DNA from: Flavobacterium sp.
GTDB taxonomy: Bacteria; Bacteroidota; Bacteroidia; Flavobacteriales; Flavobacteriaceae
Length of the DNA: 18,796 nt
NCBI GenBank assembly: GCA_030151255.1
Contig: JASLED010000065.1
Span: 1 to 18,796 of the forward strand
Direction of reading: 5' to 3'
Within the stretch, counting starts at the first letter, position 1. Each line of letters begins with the position of its first letter. A program made the translations under genes and the position numbers. Under the pieces are notes generated by a model. It was not told the origin of the DNA. It saw nothing but the letters and a program-made list of their open reading frames with translations, and did not search any database. Below, in pieces: positions 1-7,407 of this stretch.

Positions 1-1101
1 TCTGTAGGTCCTGTAATAGGAGAAATAAGCAGAGCTTTATCTTTATCTAATACTACTGCCGGATTAGTTACTACTATTCCTTTAATGGCTTTTGGATTCT
101 TGTCTAGTATGGTGCCTAAAGTATCTCGTAGATACGGCATGGAGATAGTCTTATTAGCTTCATTAATTTTATTGAGTATTGGGTTAGCTATAAGACCTTA
201 TGGAAGTCTTATCACGCTGTTTTTAGGAGCTGCTTTAGTAGGTATAGCCATTACAGTTGGTAATGTATTAATGCCTGCATATATAAAGAGTAATTTCCAA
301 AAGAATGTAGGAACCATGATGGGAATATATTCTGTAGCGATGAATTTAACAGCAGCCTTGGCAGCAGGGTTTAGCATTAGCTTAGGTTATATTACAAATT
401 TAGGTTGGAAGGGATCGATAGGAGTGTGGTTGGTACTGAGTATAACAACAATTCTTATTTGGCTACCTCAAGTTAAGAAACAAAAAATGATACAAGCAAC
501 CGCTTCTTTAGGGCAGGAAGAAGTAAAAGTTAATATGTATAAATCTAAAGTAGCATGGGCAGTTACCATATTTATGGGCGTACAGTCATTGCTGTTTTAC
601 TGTTTAGCAGCATGGCTTCCTAAAGTAGCTATTACTTGGGGCATACCTAAAGAAGAAGCAGGATGGTTATTGTCATATATGCAGTTTGCACAGTTACCCA
701 TGACGTTTATTGGAGCTGTTATAGCGAGTAAACTGTCTAATCAAAAACTATTAGCTATAGGTACAGGTATATTGTTTGCTTTAGGGATAGCAGGACTGTT
801 GATTTTTAAGGTTAATTTTATTGCCTTGTGGTGTGTACTGATTGGTACTGCAAGCGGGTTGGCATTCAGTTTATCCATGTTGTTCTTTGTGTTACGAACA
901 AGTAGTACAATACAGGCAGCAGAGTTATCAGGTATGGCGCAGTCTATCGGATATTTAATCGCAGCATGCGGACCACCTATTTTTGGAGCCTTATTCGATA
1001 TGTCACAATCGTGGTCATTCTCATTAGCATTTTTATTAATAATGTCAGGTACATTGATTATATCTGGAGGCATCGCTGGCAAGAATAGTTGGGTAAAGTA
1101 A
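1..1101 (+). CDS. MFS transporter, CynX/NimT-like (5' end outside window)
   Basis: Twelve-helix major facilitator superfamily permease of the inner membrane, of the type related to the cyanate transporter CynX and nitroimidazole-resistance protein NimT; the substrate cannot be read from the sequence. The frame is open from base 1, before the first ATG at 85, and those upstream codons read SVGPVIGEISRALSLSNTTA, a stretch typical of this family's N-terminal part. The gene therefore starts upstream and 366 residues are visible. The segment RRYGMEIVLLASLILLSIGLA fits the loop and helix after the first helices, and many hydrophobic segments follow up to the stop at 1101. Spot counts of three 60-base lines (1-60, 421-480, 961-1020) give about 40% G+C, against about 32% in an sbcC line (5161-5220), so the gene may differ in composition from its neighbours. 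No clear terminator follows. The family call is firm; the specificity is unknown. Confidence 0.85.
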   Translation, partial: SVGPVIGEISRALSLSNTTAGLVTTIPLMAFGFLSSMVPKVSRRYGMEIVLLASLILLSIGLAIRPYGSLITLFLGAALVGIAITVGNVLMPAYIKSNFQKNVGTMMGIYSVAMNLTAALAAGFSISLGYITNLGWKGSIGVWLVLSITTILIWLPQVKKQKMIQATASLGQEEVKVNMYKSKVAWAVTIFMGVQSLLFYCLAAWLPKVAITWGIPKEEAGWLLSYMQFAQLPMTFIGAVIASKLSNQKLLAIGTGILFALGIAGLLIFKVNFIALWCVLIGTASGLAFSLSMLFFVLRTSSTIQAAELSGMAQSIGYLIAACGPPIFGALFDMSQSWSFSLAFLLIMSGTLIISGGIAGKNSWVK

Positions 1102-1191
1102 AAGAGTATTTTATAAGAACTTTACATCCACTTTCTTTTTGAAAACTATTTAATTCTTGTTAAGAAGAGAAAGTTCTAATAAGTTTAGCTG

Positions 1192-1199
1192 TATCTTTG
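1192..1199 (+). promoter_or_regulatory. Candidate -7 box (TATCTTTG) for the FrnE-like gene
   Basis: An exact match to the Bacteroidota sigma-ABfr -7 consensus TAnnTTTG lies 44 nt before the ATG at 1244. No convincing TTG-type -33 element is seen at the usual distance, so the call rests on the -7 box and position alone. Confidence 0.45.
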
Positions 1200-1243
1200 G
1201 GTATAGAGTTATGTAAATAGTTCCTCATTAAAATAGATAAAAG

Positions 1244-1945
1244 ATGAAAGTAGAAATATGGTCAGACGTAATGTGCCCGTTTTGTTACGTAGGAAAGAAA
1301 AACTTTGAGAATGCATTGGCTCAATTGCCTTTTAAAGATAAAATTCAAGTTGAATGGAAGAGTTTTCAGTTAGATCCAACTTTGCCAGAAAAAGGCTTAA
1401 CTGAATCAACAAAAGAATATTTGGCAAAACGAAAAGGAATGCCAGAAGATCAAATAGAAGGAATGTTAGTACATTTAAAAAATGTTGGGCAAGAAGTTGG
1501 TATTGATTTTAGACAAGACATTTCAATTCCAGTAAATACGCTAAAAGCACATAGATTAAGCCACTTTGCGCAAGCAAAAGGAAAAGGAAATGAAATAGAA
1601 GAAGCACTATTTAAGGCTTATTTTACAGAAGGTAAAAATGTCGGAAACGATGAGGTTTTACTAGATTTAATCGAATCAATTGGATTGAATAAAAATGAAG
1701 CCAAACAATTTTTGGCTTCGGAAGAATTGCTACAAGAAGTAAAGTCAGATATTTCAGAAGCAAATGAATTGGGAATTTCTGGAGTTCCATTTTTTGTAAT
1801 TAATAGAAAATATGGTATTTCAGGAGCTCAACCTTCAGAAGTATTCGTTGATGCATTAACACAATCGTTTAACGAAAGTCAGCCAGCTTTTGAAATGAAA
1901 GGAAATGCAGAAAATGCTTGTGGTCCAGAAGGATGTGAAATATAA
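1244..1945 (+). CDS. FrnE-like DsbA-family oxidoreductase
   Basis: Thioredoxin-fold protein of the DsbA/FrnE group (233 aa, normal length for the group), expected to catalyse thiol-disulfide exchange. The N-terminal strand is followed directly by the active site C11-P-F-C14. A helical insertion fills the middle, and the cis-proline loop is in SGVPFF (P182). There is no signal peptide, so a cytoplasmic location is likely. The C-terminus carries a second cysteine pair, C226-GPEG-C231, a CX4C motif like the one described in Deinococcus radiodurans FrnE, where it works together with the CXXC site. The start is the ATG at 1244, because the strand MKVEIWSDVMCPFC begins there. The gene has its own candidate promoter and its own terminator, so it is probably monocistronic. 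Older annotations call such proteins polyketide biosynthesis or 2-hydroxychromene-2-carboxylate isomerase-like; the CPFC site favours a redox role. Confidence 0.9.
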   Translation: MKVEIWSDVMCPFCYVGKKNFENALAQLPFKDKIQVEWKSFQLDPTLPEKGLTESTKEYLAKRKGMPEDQIEGMLVHLKNVGQEVGIDFRQDISIPVNTLKAHRLSHFAQAKGKGNEIEEALFKAYFTEGKNVGNDEVLLDLIESIGLNKNEAKQFLASEELLQEVKSDISEANELGISGVPFFVINRKYGISGAQPSEVFVDALTQSFNESQPAFEMKGNAENACGPEGCEI

Positions 1946-1968
1946 AAATGATTAATTTAAATTATTGC

Positions 1969-2005
1969 AAAAAGCCTTGGTAACCTTAGTTATCAAGGCT
2001 TTTTT
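1969..2005 (+). terminator. Intrinsic terminator after the FrnE-like gene
   Basis: GCCTTGGTAAC (1974-1984) pairs with GTTATCAAGGC (1989-1999) across a 4-nt loop with a single G-T pair. It is preceded by five A and followed by six T. The A and T runs make it potentially bidirectional. Confidence 0.9.
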
Positions 2006-2053
2006 GTTTGTTTTTTCTGTAAAAAAACAGCAATGTTATTCATTCCTTTTTAA

Positions 2054-2061
2054 TATTTTTG
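2054..2061 (+). promoter_or_regulatory. Candidate -7 box (TATTTTTG) for the TPR gene
   Basis: Matches TAnnTTTG and lies 19 nt before the ATG at 2081, just after the preceding terminator. No clear -33 element is seen. T-rich DNA makes chance matches likely. Confidence 0.3.
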
Positions 2062-2080
2062 AGTGTAAAATAGTTTAAAA

Positions 2081-2890
2081 ATGAGATTTGTATTATTTGT
2101 AACATGTTTTGTTGCTTTTTCAGCAAGTAACGCACAAACAAAACAAGATAAAATTGTAGAAGCATATTTATTCAACGGAGCATACAAACATCATTATCTT
2201 ACACAAGCTTGGGAAGAATGGATTAATAAAGGTCTTCAGCAAGATTCAACAATTGCAATGTTATGGGAAAATAAAGCATTGCCATATTGGAAAATCAGAA
2301 AATATGAAACTGCTGTTGCGTTTTATAACAATGCTGTCTTATATGATAGAAAAAGATATTTGGCCAGAAGAGGTTATTTGAAATGCGTTTTTCAAAAAGA
2401 TTACAAAAGTGCAATTACTGATTTTGAAGATGCTCAGCGCGAATTTGGTTATAATTACGAAAGCGATCATTCATATGCATTTTATATTGCGCTGTGTTAT
2501 TTGCAACTCAATGAATTTAAAACAGCTGAGCAAATATTACAAACAGATTTAGATAGCATAAAAAACAAGCAAGGCGAATCATGGATTCATTATCTCGATT
2601 GGTTTTATATGGGCATAATTAAGTATGAATTAAAACAATATAACGAAGCAATAGTGTGTTTTGATAAGGCTTTAAGCGAATATAATAAGTTTTCTGATGC
2701 ACAATATTATAAAGGACTTTGCTTGTTAGAAAAAGGCAATATATCTGAAGCCGAAAAAATAATGCAAGTAGCAAAACAAAATGCCGAATTGGGATTTACT
2801 TTTAATGAAGGCGATTCTCCTTACGAAAAATATCCTTATCAAGTAAATTGGTACATGGCAAAATGGATTATTCCAAATTATTCAGAATAA
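2081..2890 (+). CDS. Secreted tetratricopeptide-repeat protein
   Basis: Predicted exported protein of 269 aa built largely of TPR helices, so a protein-protein interaction role in the periplasm or at the outer membrane is the most that can be said. Residues 1-18 form a short signal peptide (RF, then a hydrophobic core, then SASNA|Q). C9 is not in a lipobox, so signal peptidase I processing is expected. TPR-like units lie at about 59-90 (ALPYWKIRKYETAVAFYNNA), 92-123 (RRGYLKCVFQKDYKSAITDF), 175-205 (MGIIKYELKQYNEAIVCFDK) and 206-236 (YYKGLCLLEKGNISEAEKIM). The segment between the second and third units also looks helical and may hold a degenerate repeat. The gene stands alone between two terminators. 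No enzymatic motif is visible and the specific function is unknown. Confidence 0.88.
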   Translation: MRFVLFVTCFVAFSASNAQTKQDKIVEAYLFNGAYKHHYLTQAWEEWINKGLQQDSTIAMLWENKALPYWKIRKYETAVAFYNNAVLYDRKRYLARRGYLKCVFQKDYKSAITDFEDAQREFGYNYESDHSYAFYIALCYLQLNEFKTAEQILQTDLDSIKNKQGESWIHYLDWFYMGIIKYELKQYNEAIVCFDKALSEYNKFSDAQYYKGLCLLEKGNISEAEKIMQVAKQNAELGFTFNEGDSPYEKYPYQVNWYMAKWIIPNYSE

Positions 2891-2891
2891 T

Positions 2892-2935
2892 AAAAACAAA
2901 ACCTCAATGATTATTTTATTGAGGTTTTGTTTTTT
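2892..2935 (+). terminator. Intrinsic terminator after the TPR gene
   Basis: A perfect stem: AACAAAACCTCAAT (2895-2908) pairs with ATTGAGGTTTTGTT (2918-2931) around a 9-nt loop, extended by flanking A and T runs. It begins directly after the stop codon of the TPR gene. Confidence 0.93.
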
Positions 2936-2991
2936 ATATAAATACAAAAAAACACCCTTTTACTTATACCAATAAACCTTGATTTAGTTAG

Positions 2992-2999
2992 TATCTTTG
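2992..2999 (+). promoter_or_regulatory. Candidate -7 box (TATCTTTG) for sbcDC
   Basis: Exact TAnnTTTG match in the gap between the upstream terminator and sbcD, with the ten bases GTATCTTTGG identical to those at 1191-1200 and TTTAG a few bases upstream in both. It lies 21 nt before the ATG at 3021. A possible upstream in-frame TTG start (2997) lies inside this box, which argues against using that codon. Confidence 0.5.
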
Positions 3000-3020
3000 G
3001 TGTTTAAAATAAAAAGAAGA

Positions 3021-4241
3021 ATGAAATTAAAAATTCTACATACAGCCGATTGGCATTTAGGAAAAAGATTGGACAATTACAGTCGGGTGGAAGAACAAAA
3101 AGAAATTTTAGATGAAATTTGTAGAATTGCTACAAGAGAAAAAGTGGATTTGGTTCTTGTAGCTGGTGATTTATTCGATACTTTTAATCCGCCCATCGAA
3201 GCAGTAGAATTGTTTTATAAAGCCTTGAAAAAACTTGCCAAAAACGGAGAATGCCCAGTAATTGCCATTGCGGGTAATCACGATAGTCCGGAACGAATTG
3301 ATGCGCCAGATCCTTTGGCAAGAGAATGCGGAATAATTTTAGTTGGTTATCCTAATGCTGAGATTGCAAAATTCGAAATTCCCAATCAGTTTAAAGTTAG
3401 TAAAACGGCAAACGGATTTATCGAAATTAGAAAAGAAAATTACAAATATCCTATCCGAATTTTTCACACACCTTATGCCAATGAAATTCGCTTGAAAAAA
3501 GCATTGAGTATTGATGATAAAGCAGAAGATCTAAATCAGGTATTAAAAGAAAATTGGAAAGAATTAGCCGATAAATATTGCAAAACAAAAGGAATTAATC
3601 TATTGGTTTCTCATTTGTATATGATGAATCGAAATGGTGAAATTTTGGAAGAACCAGAAGGAGAAAAACCATTAAAAATAGGAAATGCCGACTTACTGTA
3701 CAGTGATATTATTCCTCAACAAATTCAATATACTGCTTTAGGCCATTTACATAGAATGCATCAAATTGGACCAGAAGAACGCCCTGTGGTATATTCTGGA
3801 AGTCCGTTGGCGTATAGCTTTAGCGAAGCCGGACAGCAAAAATATGTGGTTATTATAGAAGCAGAAGTAAATCAGCCTGTTACTTATCGAACTATTCCTT
3901 TGCAAAGAGGACGTTCATTATCTAGAGTAAAATTTGAATCGGTTGATGAAGCTATTTTTTGGTTAATCAATAATCCTGAACAATTGGTTGAATTAACGCT
4001 GGTAAGTGATACTTTTTTAAAGGCAGATGATTTAAAACGAATTAATCAAGCACATGATGGAATTATTTCAATTATTCCTCAAATTAATTTAAAAGAAGGG
4101 CAAACAAGCAGAGCGATGAATCAAGTGAATTTAGAACAAGATATGCAAGATTTGTTTAAAGATTATTTTAAACAACGTTATAACGGACAAGAACCAAATA
4201 ACGAGCTGATGGATTTGTTTAACGAAATTCTAAATCAGTAA
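3021..4241 (+). CDS. sbcD: Exonuclease SbcD (Mre11-type nuclease subunit)
   Basis: Nuclease subunit of the SbcCD complex, the bacterial Mre11-Rad50 counterpart, which opens DNA hairpins and trims blocked DNA ends in an ATP-regulated, metal-dependent way. All calcineurin-like phosphoesterase motifs are present in order: D10-x-H12 (HTADWHLGK), GD50 (AGDLFD), GNHD at 85-88, H198 (VSHLY) and G241-H-L-H244. The remaining C-terminal part forms the capping and SbcC-contact region. Length is 406 aa, close to the roughly 400 aa of E. coli SbcD. I chose the ATG at 3021, preceded by the purine-rich AAAAAGAAGA, because the first beta strand (MKLKILHTADWH) begins there. An upstream in-frame TTG at 2997 would add eight poorly fitting residues and lies inside the promoter box. 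The next gene, sbcC, starts 2 nt after the stop, so the two are surely cotranscribed. Confidence 0.95.
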   Translation: MKLKILHTADWHLGKRLDNYSRVEEQKEILDEICRIATREKVDLVLVAGDLFDTFNPPIEAVELFYKALKKLAKNGECPVIAIAGNHDSPERIDAPDPLARECGIILVGYPNAEIAKFEIPNQFKVSKTANGFIEIRKENYKYPIRIFHTPYANEIRLKKALSIDDKAEDLNQVLKENWKELADKYCKTKGINLLVSHLYMMNRNGEILEEPEGEKPLKIGNADLLYSDIIPQQIQYTALGHLHRMHQIGPEERPVVYSGSPLAYSFSEAGQQKYVVIIEAEVNQPVTYRTIPLQRGRSLSRVKFESVDEAIFWLINNPEQLVELTLVSDTFLKADDLKRINQAHDGIISIIPQINLKEGQTSRAMNQVNLEQDMQDLFKDYFKQRYNGQEPNNELMDLFNEILNQ

Positions 4242-4243
4242 TT

Positions 4244-7200
4244 ATGATACCTATTCAGTTAACCATCGAAGGACTTTATTCTTATCAAGAAAAACAAGTA
4301 ATTGATTTTACAAAGCTAATCGAAGCAGGACTTTTTGGTATTTTTGGAAGAGTAGGCTCGGGTAAATCATCAATTTTAGAAGCAATTTCTTTTGGTTTAT
4401 ACGGAGAAACAGAACGCATGAATAAAGCGGATAACCGCGCGTATAATATGATGAATTTAAAATCGAACCGTTCATTGATCGATTTTGAGTTTTATAATTT
4501 CAAAGACGAAAAATATCGTATTTATCGCGAGTTTAAAAGAAATTCAAAACGTTTTGATGATGTAAAGCGAAGCGAAGCAATTTTGTATAAATGGGAAAAT
4601 GAAGAATGGATTCCGCAGCCCGATTTAAATATTCAAGAAGTAATAGGCTTAAGCTACGATAACTTTAAACGCACAATTATTATTCCGCAAGGTCAATTCA
4701 AAGAGTTTTTAGAATTGGGCGGAAAAGCGCGTACTGATATGTTGCAACAAATTTTTGGATTAGATCGTTTTGATTTATCGCACAAAGCAAAAAGCGTATA
4801 TAATGCAGCAAAAGAAAGTTTAAATTTAGTTGAAGGCGAATTAAAAAGTTATCAAAATATTTCTGCTCAAGAAATAGAACAGAAAAAAGAATTACATCAG
4901 CAAGAAAAAGAAATAAGCAATCAACTTGCCTTACAATATCGTACAGAAAACGAACAATTTCAAAAAGTATTAGCTGTAAAAAACGATTTTGTAACAATTG
5001 CCAATAAACAAAAAGAATTAGCTGATTTAGAAGCGAAATTACCCGAAATTCAACAAAAAAAGAATGAATTATCTCAATTTGAAAAGATTGAAAAGGCATT
5101 TGCATCGGTTTTAAAAGAGCAAGAAATAATATTAAAAAACAAACAAGAAAAGGAAGATAAATTAGCTCTTCAAACCGTTGAGGTAACTAATTTGCAAAAG
5201 CAATTTGATGTTGTTGAATATAGTTTTAAAACCGCCGAACAAGAATTTAAAACGTTAGATTATCTAAAGGAAGAATGGCGTGAACTGCAATTAATTAAAG
5301 AAATAAAAAAAGCCGAAATTAATAGAAAAGCATTGCTAGTAAATCTGCAAAAAAATGAACAATCAATAAAAGAAGCGCAGAATAACGCAATTGTAGTAAA
5401 CGAAAAACTTGTACAGCAACAAAATATATTAGCAGAGTTAAAAAAACAACGAATAGATACGTCTGTTTTAATGGAAATTGATGCTTGGTTTATTCATCAA
5501 GATGTGCTTTTTAACGAAAACCAAAAATGGCAAAATAACAGCCAAAAGCTAACACAAGAAATTAGTCAGAATGAGAATGATATTGCAGCATTAAAGTTTA
5601 AAAATGTTCAAAATTGGCAAGCTGAAATTGAACATTATAAACAATTATTTAATCAATCCATTCAAAAAATAGAAGATGAGCTAAGACAATTAAAAGTAAA
5701 TGAACAATTAGTACATTATTCGCATAATTTGCAAGAGGGCCAACCTTGTTCATTATGCGGGGCAACGCATCATCCCAATGTTTTAAAAAGCGAAAATATC
5801 GATCAAATAATCGTTTTAGCGCAACAAAAATTAGAAGCTGAAAAAGATAAATTGCAACGATTATCTATTTACGAAACCAAAGCAACAATTGTATTTGAAA
5901 AAAAGCAACAATTAAATAATCAACATGTTGATTTGTTGCAGGAACAACAAAATAACACGCAACAGCAACTGAATCATCATAATGCTTTTGTATGGACAAT
6001 TGTGTCAAAAGATGATAAAGTTGGGTTTACAGCATTAAAAAGTCAGGCAAAAGAAATTGCTTTGCAAATTGAAGTATTGGATCAGCAGGTTGAGGAATTA
6101 AAAAAAGAAGTTGATACAAAGCGAAAGCAAATTGATGAGATTGAAAAAGGAATTACCGAAAGCAAAATTCAAAATGCAGGAATTGAAAGCGAAATTCTAA
6201 CCAAAAAAGCACAAGTAATTCGTTTGCAATGGCAGGATTATGAGCACATAGAAGAAACAATAATCGATCAGCAATTACAACACCAAACTGCAACTATTCA
6301 ACGAATTGAACACTCTTATAAAACATTGTCAGAGCAATATCAAAATATTATTCCTCAGTTGGCAAGTGCAAAAACATTATTAGAGAACAATAAATTGGAA
6401 GTAAATGAAGTTCTCTTAAAAGCAACCGAATTAACATTAGCTATTGAGCAATTATTGCAGCAATATCAAATAAGTACGCTGGAAGAAGTGCAATTGATTT
6501 TGAATAAAAATATTGATGTAGAACAGCAACGAAATAATATTCAAACTTTTGATTTACAATTGGAAGTATTAAGAATTTCGATTAAAGAATTGAAAGAAAA
6601 ATTGGAGGGAATTGCATTTGATATGAATGATTTTTCTCAACAAGAAATAAAAATATTACAATTGGAAAAAGACAGCAATACAGCTAAAGAGGTTGTTGTA
6701 AAATTGGAAGGCGAAATAGAGCGTTTGGAAAAAGATTGGAATAAAAAACAAATGCTCGAAAAAGAATTTGCCATCATTGAAAAACGAACAACTAATTTAA
6801 GTACGTTGCTTACCATGTTTAATGGTGCCGGATTTGTAAATTATGTTTCTACAATTTATCTGAAAAATTTATGCGATATGGCAAATCTTCGTTTTCATCG
6901 ATTGACTAATAATCAGTTGAGTTTACAGTTAAATGCAAACAACGATTTTGAAATTGTAGATTATTTGAACGAAGGAAAAACAAGAAGTGTAAAAACCCTT
7001 TCGGGCGGGCAGAGTTTTCAAGTTTCCTTATCTTTAGCATTAGCGTTGGCAGAAAGTGTACAGAGTTTATCAAAATCAAATAAAAACTTTTTCTTTATTG
7101 ACGAAGGTTTTGGAACACAAGATACAGAATCGGTAAACGTGGTTTTTGAAACTTTAAACAATTTGCAGAAAGAAAATAGAATTGTTGGAATAATTTCTCA

Positions 7201-7291
7201 CGTAGATGAATTACAAGAACGCATACCAATTTCTTTATCTGTTGTAAAAACGGAAAAAAATGGAAGTTTAGTCACCGAAAACAATCAATAA
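4244..7291 (+). CDS. sbcC: Exonuclease SbcC (Rad50-type SMC ATPase)
   Basis: ATPase partner of SbcD, an SMC/Rad50-like protein (1015 aa, normal length) that tethers and gates DNA for the nuclease. The N-terminal half of the ATPase contains Walker A GRVGSGKSS at residues 35-43. Long Glu/Lys/Gln-rich coiled coils occupy about 180-480 and 520-850. Between them the zinc-hook motif is C502-S-L-C505 (CSLCGATHHP), which pairs two SbcC molecules at the coil tips. The C-terminal half has the ABC signature LSGGQ at 919-923, Walker B with D953-E954 (FFFIDEGFGTQD, including the D-loop) and the H-loop ISHVDELQ. No expected element is missing, so the protein should be functional. It lies 2 nt downstream of sbcD. 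No T-tailed terminator is visible directly after the stop, but an AT-rich hairpin lies there. Confidence 0.96.
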   Translation: MIPIQLTIEGLYSYQEKQVIDFTKLIEAGLFGIFGRVGSGKSSILEAISFGLYGETERMNKADNRAYNMMNLKSNRSLIDFEFYNFKDEKYRIYREFKRNSKRFDDVKRSEAILYKWENEEWIPQPDLNIQEVIGLSYDNFKRTIIIPQGQFKEFLELGGKARTDMLQQIFGLDRFDLSHKAKSVYNAAKESLNLVEGELKSYQNISAQEIEQKKELHQQEKEISNQLALQYRTENEQFQKVLAVKNDFVTIANKQKELADLEAKLPEIQQKKNELSQFEKIEKAFASVLKEQEIILKNKQEKEDKLALQTVEVTNLQKQFDVVEYSFKTAEQEFKTLDYLKEEWRELQLIKEIKKAEINRKALLVNLQKNEQSIKEAQNNAIVVNEKLVQQQNILAELKKQRIDTSVLMEIDAWFIHQDVLFNENQKWQNNSQKLTQEISQNENDIAALKFKNVQNWQAEIEHYKQLFNQSIQKIEDELRQLKVNEQLVHYSHNLQEGQPCSLCGATHHPNVLKSENIDQIIVLAQQKLEAEKDKLQRLSIYETKATIVFEKKQQLNNQHVDLLQEQQNNTQQQLNHHNAFVWTIVSKDDKVGFTALKSQAKEIALQIEVLDQQVEELKKEVDTKRKQIDEIEKGITESKIQNAGIESEILTKKAQVIRLQWQDYEHIEETIIDQQLQHQTATIQRIEHSYKTLSEQYQNIIPQLASAKTLLENNKLEVNEVLLKATELTLAIEQLLQQYQISTLEEVQLILNKNIDVEQQRNNIQTFDLQLEVLRISIKELKEKLEGIAFDMNDFSQQEIKILQLEKDSNTAKEVVVKLEGEIERLEKDWNKKQMLEKEFAIIEKRTTNLSTLLTMFNGAGFVNYVSTIYLKNLCDMANLRFHRLTNNQLSLQLNANNDFEIVDYLNEGKTRSVKTLSGGQSFQVSLSLALALAESVQSLSKSNKNFFFIDEGFGTQDTESVNVVFETLNNLQKENRIVGIISHVDELQERIPISLSVVKTEKNGSLVTENNQ

Positions 7292-7297
7292 AAGCTA

Positions 7298-7339
7298 TTT
7301 TTTTCGAATAGAATAATTTGTGTTAGCTATCGAAAAAAA
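7298..7339 (+). repeat. Inverted repeat downstream of sbcC
   Basis: TTTTTTTCGAATAG (7298-7311) can pair with CTATCGAAAAAAA (7327-7339), with one unpaired A. The T run comes before the stem and the A run after it, which is the wrong order for an intrinsic terminator on either strand. The role is unclear; it may simply protect the sbcC mRNA 3' end. Confidence 0.35.
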
Positions 7340-7364
7340 ATATAAAAGAATATACGAAATCAAT

Positions 7365-7372
7365 TACATTTG
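7365..7372 (+). promoter_or_regulatory. Candidate -7 box (TACATTTG) for the TonB-family gene
   Basis: Matches TAnnTTTG, 35 nt before the ATG at 7408. No -33 TTG at the usual spacing. A second match, TAAATTTG at 7397-7404, touches the start codon and is an unlikely alternative. Confidence 0.3.
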
Positions 7373-7407
7373 TATAATACAAATATCTTTTTAATCTAAA
7401 TTTGAGT

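Noticed and set aside
1116..1177. AGAACTTT / AAAGTTCT inverted repeat after the first MFS gene as a terminator
   Set aside because: Only 8 bp with a loop of 46 nt and no T run; not a credible terminator.
2997..3020. Upstream TTG start for sbcD
   Set aside because: It lies inside a TATCTTTG promoter box, and the SbcD family begins directly at the MKLKILHTADWH strand encoded from 3021.
3021..7291. sbcD-sbcC as part of a defence island
   Set aside because: Both are full-length, standard housekeeping repair proteins and no restriction, CRISPR or other defence gene is adjacent.
7402..7407. Upstream TTG start for the TonB-family gene
   Set aside because: It adds only two residues (MS) before an ATG with a normal flavobacterial TonB N-terminus; the TTG is part of an AT-rich TAAATTTG.
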